From positions 35,001-55,000 of the forward strand of contig CAUYUJ010016470.1 of the NCBI GenBank assembly GCA_963575745.1: 20,000 nt of DNA, given 5' to 3'. Numbering within the stretch: the first letter of the stretch is position 1; each line of letters begins with the position of its first letter. The stretch comes from Prorocentrum cordatum. Lineage: Eukaryota; Sar; Dinophyceae; Prorocentrales; Prorocentraceae. This document shows, piece by piece, positions 8,595 to 17,864 of the stretch. The position numbers and the translations under genes were made by a program. The notes beneath the pieces are model-generated. The model was not told the DNA's origin and ran no database searches. It saw only the letters and a program-made list of their open reading frames with translations.

Positions 8595-9747
8595 CATTAA
8601 TACACGTCGTAAATGCACAGCGTGAGTATACGTAATGCACAGCGTTAATACGCAACGCAAATACACGACACCACGTATATACGCAACGCAAATACACGAG
8701 ACCGCGCACATACGCAACGCAAATACACAACACCACGCATATACGCAATGCAAATACACATCACCGCGCATATACGCAACGCAATTGCACAACGCCACGC
8801 TTATACGCAACGCAAACACACAACACCACGCATATATACACAGCTTAAACACACAACACCACGCATATACACAGCGTGAATACACAACGCCACGCGTGTG
8901 CACAACGTAAATACACAACACCACGCATATACACAACGTAAATACACAAGGCCACGCATACATGCAACGTAACAAGCACAACGCCACGCATGTACGCAAC
9001 GCACATCCACGACGCCACGCATATGCACAACTCAAATACACAACGCCGCACATATACACAACCTGAATACACGACGCCATGCATATACACAACGTAAACA
9101 CACAGAGCAGCGCATATACACAACGTAAACACCTAACACCACGCATAAACGCGACATGCATATGCAACGCCACGCGTGCACGCAACGTGAATACACCGCA
9201 CAAAGCAGATGCACAACGTAAAATAGACATCACCGCGCATATACACAACGCAATCACACAACACTACGCATGCGCGCAAAGTAAATTCACAGCGCATATA
9301 CACAGCGTAAATACACACCGCGACGCATCTACTCAACGTAAGTACACGACGCCACGCATATACGCAACGCAAATGCACGACACCACGCGTATACACAGCG
9401 TGAATACACAACGCCGCGGATCTACACAAAGTAAATACACGACACCACGCGTATACAACGTAAATACACAACACCACGCATATACACAACGTAAATGCAC
9501 AACGCCACGCATATTCACAACGTAAATACACAACGCCGCGCATATGCACAATGCAGACGCACAACGCCACGCGCAAACGCATCGTAAATATGCGACGCCA
9601 CGCGTAGACACAACGTAAACACACAACACCACGCGCAAACGCGATGTGCATATGCGACGCCACGCATGCACGCAACGTAAATACACAACACCACGCATGC
9701 ACGCAACGTAAATTCACGACACCACGCATATACACAGCGTAAATACG
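8595..9747. repeat. 31-base minisatellite array, main block
   Basis: About 37 copies of a 31-base unit with the cores CGTAAATACACAAC and CACCACGCATAT; a clean unit lies near 8714-8744. Copies differ mainly by C/T and G/A changes, so the array is old or biased to transitions. Because 31 is not divisible by three and the unit holds no stop on the minus strand, a 31-residue peptide repeat runs through long minus-strand open frames (8574-9257, 9133-10098). I treat these as artefacts. Confidence 0.93.
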
Positions 9748-9945
9748 GCCGTGGCGACGGAGGAGGACCCCAGAAGGCCAAACGGCCGCGAGGCCGCGAG
9801 CCTCGATCGTCGAGGTTCGAGGTTCGAAGCTCGCCGTGAACCCGCCCCAGGATGGGTCTGGGGGTGCGATGTCTGAGGGGGGGGGGCCCATCGCCCCTGG
9901 AGGGTGACCGAGTAGGGGCGACGACGACGACATCTCAGAGTAACA
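9748..9945. other. Unique GC-rich insert in the minisatellite
   Basis: About 200 bases without the 31-base unit, holding short self-similar pieces (CGAGGTTCGAGGTTCGAAGCTCG) and a G9 run. It separates the regular block from the degenerate block and could be an insertion or a fragment of the original spacer. Confidence 0.6.
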
Positions 9946-10455
9946 GTGTGCACAGTGTAAATACGCAACATAAATACACAGCGTAAATACACAGCGCAAA
10001 TACACAACGTAAATACGCAGCGCTACGCAACCCACGCGCGCAAGACCCGCGCATGCACACCGCGTGCATGCACGGCGCAACGCTTGCATGCGCAGCACTG
10101 CGCGACACCACGCGCACGCTCAACCTAAATGCGCGACACCACGCGTATACACAGCGTAAACGCACAGTGTAAATACACAGCGTAAATACATTGCATCAAT
10201 GCACAGTGTAAATACACAGCGTGAATACACAGCGTAGATGCACAGCGTAAATGCACAACATATATACACAGCGCTACGCTACCCGCGCGCAGCGTCCGCG
10301 CATGCGCACAGCGTGAATACGCGGCACGACGCTTGAATACGCAGGGCTACGCAACACCGCGCATGCGCGCAGTGTGCATGCACGGCGCTGCGCAACGCAC
10401 AACGCCCGCGCGTGCGCGCAGCGCAATACACACGGCGCCAATACGTAGTGTTATT
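9946..10455. repeat. Degenerate minisatellite block with ~14-base units
   Basis: The same sequence family continues, but often as a 14-base half unit (ATACACAGCGTAAA) in tandem at 9960-10010 and 10160-10260. GC-rich variants such as GCGCATGCGC fill the rest. The 31-base unit thus looks like a 14-base half joined to a 17-base half. Confidence 0.8.
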
Positions 10456-10560
10456 ACGTTGAGTGTTTTCGCTGTGTATCGACAAGGTTTTTTTACGTCG
10501 AGTATTTACGTTGTGTTTCACGTCGCGCCGCGTTGTGTATTTACGTTGTGCATTTGCGCA
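10456..10560. repeat. Inverted end of the minisatellite
   Basis: From about 10456 the units appear in reverse complement: TATTTACGTTGTG occurs instead of CACAACGTAAATA (10509-10521 and again near 10536-10550). The array therefore changes orientation at its right end and can pair with the rest of the array. Confidence 0.8.
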
Positions 10561-12073
10561 AGCTTTGCTACAACTCTCACAGGGGGCTTTGGAGACGAGA
10601 AGATGACCAGTTAAACTAGACAGGAAGAAGATGAAGACGTGGGAATACAGCAAAAAGGGCCAGAAGTTGGAGGAGTTGGGGGTCCGGTCGACGAGGGCGC
10701 GGGAGAAAATTGACCCGTGCAGTGTGCGAAGAACAGGATTATATGAGCGCCGACGAGGTGCGCGCCGGGCATAATATTATGGGGCGTGGCTCTCGCGTAG
10801 TGTAGTGGTTGCTCTGTGCCGATTTGGACGTTATCATGCGCGTCAGGGAAGTGGTGGCGTGGGGGTGGGCAGCGAGGTCTTGCGGCGAAGAGGCCGGCAA
10901 AACGTGCAGTCACATGTTTCTGCTCGCCAGTCCGAGATGCCGGCGTGGCGGAAAATTCGATTCGTGCTGGGGCCTGCCGCGGGTTCATGCGATGATTAAG
11001 GGTGCCCATGGTCTGTGAATTGTGAGGTGATGCGAGCGAAAACACATGATCCCGAGCAGATCAGCTTTATTGTTGATTGGACGTCCAGCGCGCGCAGCCT
11101 CCAGCATATTGCGGACCCTCAGCTCGAAAAGACTTGGGTGGGGAAGGTCGGGCCAAGGGAGTTGTTGGGCTGCGAGGTTGAGCGCTTCAAGTTCGCGTGG
11201 GAATTATGCGAATCGCAGGGCAGCGATGGGTTATGCTTTCCCTTTGAACACCCTTCGGGGGCCTCGAGCTGGGCCGCGTCGTCGACGCGGACATGTTTAT
11301 GCGCGAAGGTGTCCAGACGCACGACGGCGATCTGCGCATTTTCGGCCTGGAGCAGGTTGTGAAAAGGTGAGGGGGTGGGGTGGTGGTGGGGGGTGGGTGG
11401 GTGCTCTCGGAGAAACTCGCGCGGCTCATGGCTGACGGCCCCTGCGTCAGAAGTGGCCCCGGCCTGAGATGTCAAGGCCAGCGTTGACATATTGAGTTAA
11501 TTCGAAGCGGCCGAACGAGGAGATCCGATATCAGGGGCGCACCTGGACCGTCTATGTCGAGCTATGCTCGAATGCCTCGTCGACCGGATGACGGCTGGCG
11601 ATCGAATAGGGTGCCCCGTCGGAGTCTATGACCAATTGGGGGGAACCGGGCGAAAGAACGGACATTAATGGGACTGGGTGCGAGCAGAATGAGAGCAGCG
11701 ATGGGCCCGCGCTAATTTGGGCGAGGAAAGATTTCGGCACCGTCTGTTCAGTACCCCCGGGGTGTTCAAGACCAAGACGGGGCCCAAGCCCGCGCAGAGC
11801 TACTCTGGACTTGGTCACTGGTCAAGTGCTTGAGGACAGGGGGTCCGCGAGAGCAAGGGGGGGATCGGAGGAAAGCGTTTCGCCGCTAGATTCACCTGCC
11901 GGGTTTCCCGGGGCTTCCAGCCGCATCAGTGGATTTCCCGAGCGCGCCGGCGCTGGAGCTGGTTGAAAGTTGCAGGGGCATGCGAGGCATGCGGAAGTGC
12001 TGCTGAAGTATTGCCAGTTTCCCAGGGGGACATCTGCGTGGTTCGCCGCGAATATGGTCGAGCGCGGGCTTGA
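10561..12073 (+). other. Integrase-reverse transcriptase spacer, right part
   Basis: Just after the array, 10615-10713 reads RQEEDEDVGIQQKGPEVGG, an acidic linker-like stretch in one frame. Beyond it, frames of 60-115 codons occur on both strands (for example 11015-11362 plus) with balanced composition but no motif I can name. I take it as the variable linker ahead of reverse transcriptase, badly decayed, possibly with extra inserted DNA because about 1.5 kb is long for this spacer. Confidence 0.35.
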
Positions 12074-12720
12074 GACGACGCATCGGGCAGCTAGCTCGTC
12101 GCAGTGCGCGCGGTGCAAGTCTGGCTGGGGGAGTGGGGGATGGGGCAATCTAGGAATTGCGAGGGCTACATGAAAGTGAAGGTGGAGGAGTGCTGGGCTG
12201 TTGCTGGTAAGGCCCTCGCGTGTGCGAGGTGGGCTGATATCCTGGGTGCTGATCCCAGCTTGTGGCGCAGCAAGCCAAGTGCAATTCCAGAGAAAATGAC
12301 GCATGTGCGGCCATCTCCCCAGTGGATGTCCAACAGCTGCTTCTTTTTATTGCAGTTTCCGTGGAAACAGGGCATCGCCGAGGGGGGCGTGAGAGGGGAT
12401 TCACACGCGGTTTATTGATCTTAAGCGTGCATCCTTTTCCGCCGCGGCCAAAACGCATCTTCTCCAGGTTGCCCGAAGAAGATAGTGATCTGGAATTGCG
12501 TGGGGGACTTCGACAGTCAATGTGCGGCGCCCAGGGTTCCCCCAACAACCGGGGGGGCGGTTGCATGTGATTTCGCTGGCGATTTCGGTTTTGCATCACC
12601 GTTTGCGTTCAAACATAAGATAGGGCGAATCTGGCGAACGGTGCGCGGGGGTAATTTTTACTTCAGTGAGTGATGATGCTTACCTCGACTGGTTCGAAGG
12701 AAAAATAGGCGAGACATTCT
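12074..12720 (+). pseudogene. Copia reverse transcriptase remnant (RVT_2 type)
   Basis: It would copy element RNA into DNA. Frame 2 (12074-12285, one stop at 12092): DDASGS, then VEECWAVAGKALACARWADI, matching the N-terminal W.DVNKGD region. Frame 1 (about 12262-12400): AAISPVDVQQLLLFIAVS, equal to FAATPPLEA..LL. Frame 3 (12411-12467): FIDLKRASFSAAA with the first catalytic Asp. Frame 1 (12466-12560): LPEEDSDLELRGGLRQSMCG, then AQGSPNNRGG, equal to GRL..SMYGTRDA..NW. Frame 2 (to 12673): DFGFASPFAFKH, then VRGGNF at 12641-12658 where the family has VHGDDF. Both catalytic Asp of the YxDD-like box are gone. Frame 3 (12672-12720): DDAYLDWFEGKIGETF. Confidence 0.8.
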
Positions 12721-12757
12721 AACTTTCTTATCCATTCAGACTCAGATCGGAGCCAAC

Positions 12758-13636
12758 GTATGTAGGCTAGTCAGGATTCTTAACCGAAGTATGGAACGGA
12801 GCCAGAATGGGTTTTTGTACGGGGCGGATGAAAGGGATGCTGCGATATTTGTCAAACAGTGGGGCCTGGAGCTGTAAAACGCGAGGTGTGATGTACCCGG
12901 CGAAATGCAAAGTTGCGAGGGGGAAGGCGAGGAGCTCCTCGCAAGTCATGAAGTTGAGGAATGCCAGGCTTCGGTGTCCCTGGGAAATTATCTCGCGCAG
13001 GGCCGTTCGGATATTCTGTTCTCGATTGAGGAGCTGGCGCGTTGCATGTCGGCCCCGAGGCGAGGGGCATGGGCAAATCTTAATCGAATTTGGCCAGTGC
13101 CTCAAGGGCTGTGGCAGGTGTGGGTGCCAGTATTTGTGCCAGGAACGTTTTAGGGAGTTACTTGTGTGGGCATACTTCGACTCTGCAGGTTGCGAGAAAA
13201 CGCGAGAATCAAAGAGCGGAGGTTCTTCTGGGGTATTATCGAGGGCTTGCACATGCTTCGGTGGTGGTAGGATGCAACTGGTATTCAAAGATATTGCGGC
13301 ATTTGATGCAAGAGCGGGGCAAATACAGCCCTTGCCATTGCGAGCAGGCGCGGGTTGGGAAAGGTCACGCACATCCAAGTCCGATAACTCTGTTTGCGAG
13401 AGAAGGTGATACGTGGATACATCAGAGTGATCAAAGTAGGAACCCATGATAACCTTGCAGCTGCTCTAATTAAATACGTGAGCAGGGGCAACACGTCCAT
13501 GCCTATGCCAGGTGCCAACCAACCCTGTGTTGACATAATACAGGAGCTGACACCCAGTACGGAATGGTACCTCAAACCATTCAGGGGCTATCATCGCGAA
13601 CTCATGTGGTGGGGACTTGTGCCCAGGATCAGTTGA
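12758..13636 (+). pseudogene. Copia thumb/connection and RNase H remnant
   Basis: RNase H would remove element RNA from the RNA-DNA hybrid. Frame 2 (12758-13153, one stop near 12878): VRILNRSMERSQNGFLYGAD, then NYLAQGRSDILFSIEELARC and MSAPRRGAW, the usual L...R.DI.FA..E..R.MS.P. Frame 3 from 13152: WAYFDSAGCEKTRESKSGG, matching Y.DSDWAGC..TRKSTSGG but short by about two residues at the catalytic Asp. Frame 2 (13328-13636): ALAIASRRGLGKVTHIQVR, a TAA at 13385, then KVGTHDNLAAALIKYVS, equal to KV.T.DN.AD..TK. The reading closes at 13636, the end of pol. Confidence 0.82.
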
Positions 13637-13943
13637 GATCTAGTTGCTCGTCCTTGCGATTTAACTTCTTGTAGCATTGAATGCGTTAAGTACATTTCAT
13701 GGCTTGGTGCTTTACGACTTGGTAAAACATAAATCGCGTGTTAGGACCCCCCTACACGCTTACGCCCACATCACAGCCGTTTGTTGCTTGCACCAATTAT
13801 GATTATAACACTTCCTTTGACAATTTAGACTGCCGCGACGGAGTCCCGGCTGCGCCACGCTGCCTATTTGTTTAGTACCCATCCGTTACCTAGTCGGTTT
13901 CGCCTTCTCTTTCCCGCCCGTCACCAAATTCGGCTCTTTCGCC
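13637..13943 (+). other. 3' untranslated region of the element
   Basis: About 300 AT-richer bases between the end of pol and the 3' LTR with no coding signal, as expected for an LTR element's 3' leader. Confidence 0.45.
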
Positions 13944-13954
13944 GATGGGCGGGG
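13944..13954 (+). promoter_or_regulatory. Candidate polypurine tract
   Basis: GATGGGCGGGG lies directly against the TG that starts the right LTR, where plus-strand DNA synthesis is primed. It is purine-rich with two pyrimidines, so degenerate or simply divergent. Confidence 0.4.
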
Positions 13955-14114
13955 TGTTGGATTGTAGCGTTCCGACTGGGTGAACAGGGTCGGCGAATGT
14001 GGCTGTAGCCCAGTGTAGCAGCACACTCATGCGAAGTTGGGGTCGGAACTGTGCATGGACGTTTGGCTCAAGTTTCACTTGTTTTCTCGTGTGAAAGCTC
14101 TGGCCGGATTTGCA
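13955..14114 (+). repeat. 3' LTR of the copia-like element
   Basis: Begins TGTTGGATTGTAGCGTTCC and ends GGCCGGATTTGCA. It aligns end to end with 1914-2078 in the same orientation; similarity stops abruptly at both ends, at TG and at CA. It is about five bases shorter than the 5' copy through small gaps. Confidence 0.72.
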
Positions 14115-14309
14115 GGAGGATGGGGAGGGAGGGGTGAAAGAGGGATGAGGAGAAGGAGGGGGTGGGGAGGGACACGAGGAGGACGAGGGTATGTAGGAAT
14201 CAGAGGAGGGGGAGGAAACGGAGGTGGAGGAAGGGAGGAGGGGAAGAGGATACTATTGATGTGGACGGCAAGTAGGAATGGGAGGGCACGCGGATTAGCA
14301 CATTGACGA
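14115..14309. other. Purine-rich flank
   Basis: G- and A-rich DNA (GGAGG, GGGAGG, GAGGAAG) directly follows the right LTR. The flank before the left LTR is also GAG-rich, consistent with one insertion into purine-rich repeat DNA. Confidence 0.6.
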
Positions 14310-14800
14310 GTGAAAAATGTTGCCGATGTCATCAGCGGTGATCTTCTGATGATGGGTGGTGGTGAGGAGGCTGAGAATTATAATCGTCAGGATGAGAAGG
14401 ATGATGGTGGTGATAATAATGGGGATGGCGATGGTTATGTTGTTGGCAATGATGGCCAGTCGGATGGCGATGGTTATGCTGCTGAAAATGATCGTCAGGA
14501 GAAAACGGGATGGTTGTGGATGATGGGGATGATGATGATGGTGATGATGATGATTCTGAAGTTGCTGATCATTGTGGTGGTGACGATAACGATGAGCTGG
14601 AAGAGGATATGGGGGAGGTGGCTCTGCGTCCGGTCAAGGCGTCAAGTTGCGGATCTGACCCAATCCGAGCATTTCTTGAAACATCGACGGGGGACATTCA
14701 GGGAAATAGTAATGATGGATGATGCTGGTGATGATGATGCCGAGGATAATTGTGATCTTGATGGTGTGATGCTGATAATGATGCGGGGGATGACGAGGGG
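14310..14800. repeat. GAT-rich imperfect repeat region
   Basis: Many GATGAT and GGTGAT triplets, plus a ~40-base direct duplication around GGATGGCGATGGTTATG (about 14424 and 14463). A 188-codon Asp/Met-rich open frame (14310-14876) has no ATG start and changes character with the triplet phase, so I do not call it a gene. The stretch 14634-14690 is more complex but unrecognised. Confidence 0.65.
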
Positions 14801-14947
14801 GAGGAGGAGGGAACGAGGAAGGAAAGTTGTGGAGGCCTGGCCGCGACGTCTTCGCCACGCTCCTGGACGAGCATGAAAGCTACTTGCCTGGGGTGCAGGC
14901 ATTCTTCGCCTCTGTCCCCGCCGCCGTCACCCCTGTTTTTCGTGCTT

Positions 14948-15024
14948 CGTTCTCGTCGTCGTTGTTGTCGTCGTCGTCGTCGTCTAGCTGCTCCTCTTCC
15001 TCCTCCCTTCTCTTAACCTCTTCT
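14948..15024. repeat. TCG then CTC triplet tract
   Basis: TCG repeats (14948-14988) with a GTTGTT break pass into CTCCTCTTCC pyrimidine triplets. The DNA from here to 15292 is otherwise non-repetitive with no reading I can support. Confidence 0.8.
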
Positions 15025-15292
15025 CAATGATTCTTCTTTTTCTCGCCGTCCTCTTCCCCCTCTTCGAGCTTGTCGAGGAGACCGAGAAGGGCTCCTCACG
15101 AGTTCCATCGTTGGTCAACTTTGGCTGCCACTCGGCAGCCGATGAAGGCGTGGGCGTGGTGGTACAACGGCAGACACTTCGCCAGACACCACATAACTGG
15201 AATGAATCAAGCAGTCCCAGCACAACATTGCCTATACCAAACACCTCCTGGAACACTCACACGATGTACACGTCAGCGTTCGCCTAGAAGGA

Positions 15293-15780
15293 GCTGTGTA
15301 TAGGCGTTGCAGCAATGGAGGCTGCAATCAGGATCGCCACCACTTCCATAACACATCCCAACAGAAACAATTAGGCATTGAACTGCGTGTCGGATGCATC
15401 GACCATCCAGCTCGTCCCTGCACCAACATCGTACATGTAACAGGCCCGCTTGCATTGAAACAAACCTGGCAACAAGGGTCTTCGGGTGGCCCCCCTGATT
15501 TCAGGGACACTGCCAGCAGCGGGGTATTCGCCGACAGATTTGTCAATCACAGTCAAAACCTCCCCGAACAAGACAGTCTGGCCATCATACATCAGGCGGC
15601 AAACCGACCTTGTCATGAGGCTGTCATGCCGAAACATATCAGGAGGCTGTCATGCCGCACCTTGACCAGGTACACAGCTACGTCAAACTTGAAGGCCACG
15701 TCCGTGATCGGATTCAAGAAAGGGTGTCCGCGAGTTGGTCAGTTGGGCCATGTCTCTGCCTGCTGCATTCGGGTCGGTGG
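15293..15780 (+). pseudogene. Open reading with damaged CCHC-like knuckle
   Basis: About 160 codons stay open on the plus strand in non-repetitive DNA before the frame runs into CTC and CGA repeats. There is no ATG at its start (GTG at 15296). Near its end, 15725-15766 reads CPRVGQLGHVSACC, which fits CX2CX4HX4C except that the second Cys is Val. Knuckles of this kind occur in gag and in LINE first ORFs, so this may be a second retroelement scrap. The minus strand is also open at 15371-15637 with plausible composition, and I cannot exclude that as the real sense strand. Everything downstream in the same frame (to 16519) is poly-Arg from the repeat. Confidence 0.3.
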
Positions 15781-15933
15781 TTCAGGTCGCTCGTTCGTTG
15801 TGCCGCTGCCGCGTCGCTGCGCCCTTCCACGCTCTCTGCGGCCTGTCGGCGTCGGTCGGCTTTGGTCTCGCTGTCGGGTCGCCTGGTTTTTGGCTGCGTC
15901 GTCGTCTTGGGCTGGCCTTTGTGCTGTCCGGGT

Positions 15934-16055
15934 CTCCTCCTCCTCCTTCGCCTTCTCCTCCTCCTCCTCCTCCTCCTCCTCCTCAGACCTCCGTCGCCGT
16001 CGCCGCTGTCTTTTCGCTCCTCCCTCCTCCTCCTCCTCCTCCTCCTCCTCCTCCT
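15934..16055. repeat. Two CTC triplet tracts
   Basis: CTC/TCC repeats at 15934-15983 and 16019-16055, separated by CGTCGCCGTCGCCG. They stand about 90 bases before the long CGA tract. Confidence 0.9.
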
Positions 16056-16145
16056 CACCTGCAGGGGCGCGAAGACGGCAGAGCCTCGTGCCCTGCGGCC
16101 TGGGCCAAGAGCAGCGCGGAGCGGCTCGCGCGCCGCGCACCGCGG

Positions 16146-16411
<266 letters not shown>

Positions 16412-16417
16412 AGATCT

Positions 16418-16608
16418 GGAATTTTGGCCCAGCGTGACTTGGGTGGGCGCTGCCCCCCGCCCCGGTGGCGCCTCTCACGCTTCCCCTGGCGCGCGGGAGG
16501 CGCCGCTGGAGTTGGGTGAGCTACGGTCAGGAACTTTGGCTCAGGCTGCCCCCCCCCACTCGTCGGCGCCTCTTACGCTGCCCCTGGCGCGTGGGAGGCG
16601 CCGCCGGG
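16418..16608. repeat. Direct duplication carrying GGCGCCTC hairpins
   Basis: Two related ~80-95-base copies start near GGAATTTTGGCCC (16419) and GGAACTTTGGCTC (16531). Each holds an 8-base inverted pair GGCGCCTC...GAGGCGCC, at 16467-16474 with 16497-16504 and at 16565-16572 with 16595-16602. The loops are about 22 bases and differ, while the stems are identical. Confidence 0.75.
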
Positions 16609-16623
16609 GGGGGGGGGGGGGGG
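16606..16623. repeat. G18 homopolymer
   Basis: Eighteen consecutive G follow the second hairpin unit. The strand could form a G-quadruplex, and length errors are likely in sequencing. Confidence 0.95.
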
Positions 16624-16766
16624 CAAGCGCCGACCCCAGAAATCCGAGCGGCCCGTGAAAGTTTCTGTGGGTGGGTGCCGTGGCTTTCCTCTCGTGCACC
16701 ACCGCCGTCCGGCCCGGGCCAGCCGGGGCCCCGGGGCCTCGGGCCCCAGGACGGCGCTTTTTCGCC

Positions 16767-17033
16767 ATGCCAGGGCCCAGGGGCGTGGTGGTGGCGCTTG
16801 CAGTCGGGAGCTTTTTGGCTTCGCGTGTCGCTCCGCCGGCGCTGGCCCACCACGCTGCGGCGCGGCGTGCTAATTCGCGTGCCCGTTTCCAGGCGGCAGC
16901 GCCCCGAGCCTTCTGCCGGCCCCGCCGCGCCGCAGGGCGGGAGGCGACACGTCGCCTGCTCGCCCGGGTAAAGAGCGTGTTTCGCCAGGGTTCGCCGCCG
17001 CGATGTGCCATAAGCACAAGTTCCCGACCGTAG
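16767..17033 (+). CDS. Small open reading with signal-peptide-like start
   Basis: Eighty-eight codons from an ATG at 16767 to TAG 17031-17033. The N-terminus has a hydrophobic stretch, GVVVALAVGSFLASRVAP, then ALAHH, a plausible signal-peptide cleavage region, followed by an Arg/Ala-rich tail (RARFQAAAPRAF) low in acidic residues. In algae with complex plastids such a layout can be a bipartite plastid-targeting leader. The DNA is very GC-rich, where Ala/Arg/Pro frames stay open by chance, and the minus strand is open too. It may be a first exon or nothing. No mature-protein domain is visible. Confidence 0.25.
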   Translation: MPGPRGVVVALAVGSFLASRVAPPALAHHAAARRANSRARFQAAAPRAFCRPRRAAGREATRRLLARVKSVFRQGSPPRCAISTSSRP

Positions 17034-17476
17034 TCGTTGGCATTCGGACATTTTTTGCAGCCGGCGCACATTCTCTTCCTCGTGTGTAGGCTGCGCCCGC
17101 GGACACGGTCAGGCCTTCCGCTGTCACCCTGCAGCCCAGCAGAGCAGAGGGGGAGAGCTCGCCGTCGGCTCAGCCTACAGAGGACCGCGCGCCCCGCAGA
17201 GAGCGAAGGGCACTGCACTGGCCAACGCGTGCGAACCTTTGAGCTCATCAGGCTCTGGAACATTCATTACATCCTCCTGCTCCTCCTTCTCCACCTCCAC
17301 CACCATCATCATCTCCTCTTCCCCGCCGGCCTCCTCTTCTGCCTCCGCCTCCCACCGTTCTTCCCTGCATCCTTTGCCTTCCTCCTCCTCCTCCTCCTCG
17401 TCTCCTTCCTTCTCCTTTGCATACCTTATTGTCATCCTTGGCGTCGCCATCTCCAGTGCAGGCGCCGCCGCCGCCA

Positions 17477-17487
<11 letters not shown>
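17034..17487. other. GC-rich then pyrimidine-rich stretch, no supported gene
   Basis: 17034-17250 is GC-rich without a motif. From about 17270 the plus strand is nearly all C and T with CTC and CAC triplets. The minus strand of 17175-17460 reads Glu-rich (for example EKEGDEEEEEEEGKG), which base bias explains. Confidence 0.5.
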
Positions 17488-17545
<58 letters not shown>

Positions 17546-17564
17546 TCGTCATCGTTCGTTGTCA

Positions 17565-17601
<37 letters not shown>

Positions 17602-17652
17602 TCGTCGTCGTCGTCGTGGTTGTCGTCGTCGTGGTCGTCGTCCTTGTCGTCT
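17488..17652. repeat. GTC trinucleotide tract, opposite sense to 16148-16411
   Basis: GTC repeats at 17488-17544 and about 17565-17652, broken by TCATCG and TTGTCA. GTC is the reverse complement of GAC, so this tract can pair with the CGA/GAC tract 1.1 kb to the left. CTC triplets follow at 17692-17716. Confidence 0.92.
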
Positions 17653-17864
17653 TGCTCTTCCTCCGCACCCTCCTGCTGCGGCTGCGGCTGCTCCTCCTCC
17701 TCCTCCTCCTCCTCATTCTAGGCCTCCTCGTCCTGATGCCGCAGCTTCGCCTCCTCCTCTTTTGGTTCCTGCTCTTCCCCAACGTCTGGCTCCTGCTTTT
17801 GCTCATTCTCCTCGCCCCCCGTGCCTCGTCCCTCGTCCCTCCTTGCCTCCCTCCCTCGTCCCTG
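17653..17864. other. Pyrimidine-rich stretch
   Basis: C- and T-rich with CTC, CCTC and CCTCGTCCCT motifs and a short CCTCGTCCCT duplication (about 17824-17842). No gene is supported. Confidence 0.55.

Larger units (their letters stand above)
1914..14114 (+). mobile_element. Decayed Ty1/copia-like LTR retrotransposon, inflated to ~12.2 kb
   Basis: Directly seen: two related ~160-base direct repeats, both beginning TG and ending CA. Between them, on the plus strand, are readings in the order gag CCHC knuckle, aspartic protease, integrase with its zinc region, reverse transcriptase, RNase H. Integrase before reverse transcriptase is the defining order of Ty1/copia elements. Flanking bases TGAGG (1909-1913) and GGAGG (14115-14119) match at four of five positions, a possible target-site duplication, but both flanks are purine-rich so this is weak. 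The usual length of such elements is about 5-6 kb; the excess is simple-sequence arrays and unassigned DNA. Every domain is broken, so it cannot move by itself. The LTRs could instead belong to a different copy from the pol remains, since 2.5 kb separates the left LTR from recognisable gag. Confidence 0.75.

Noticed and set aside
8595-9747. CRISPR-like array
   Set aside because: Units are contiguous with no unique spacers, the copies are diverged and the context is eukaryotic.
8574-10098. Minus-strand open frames of 227 and 321 codons, Cys/Val/Tyr-rich
   Set aside because: They follow from a stop-free 31-base tandem repeat; the peptide only mirrors the DNA unit.
1909-14119. Firm target-site duplication TGAGG/GGAGG
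   Set aside because: Only four of five bases match and both flanks are GAG-rich, so a chance match is likely.
14310-14876. Asp/Met-rich 188-codon gene
   Set aside because: No ATG at the start, and composition switches with the phase of GAT triplets.
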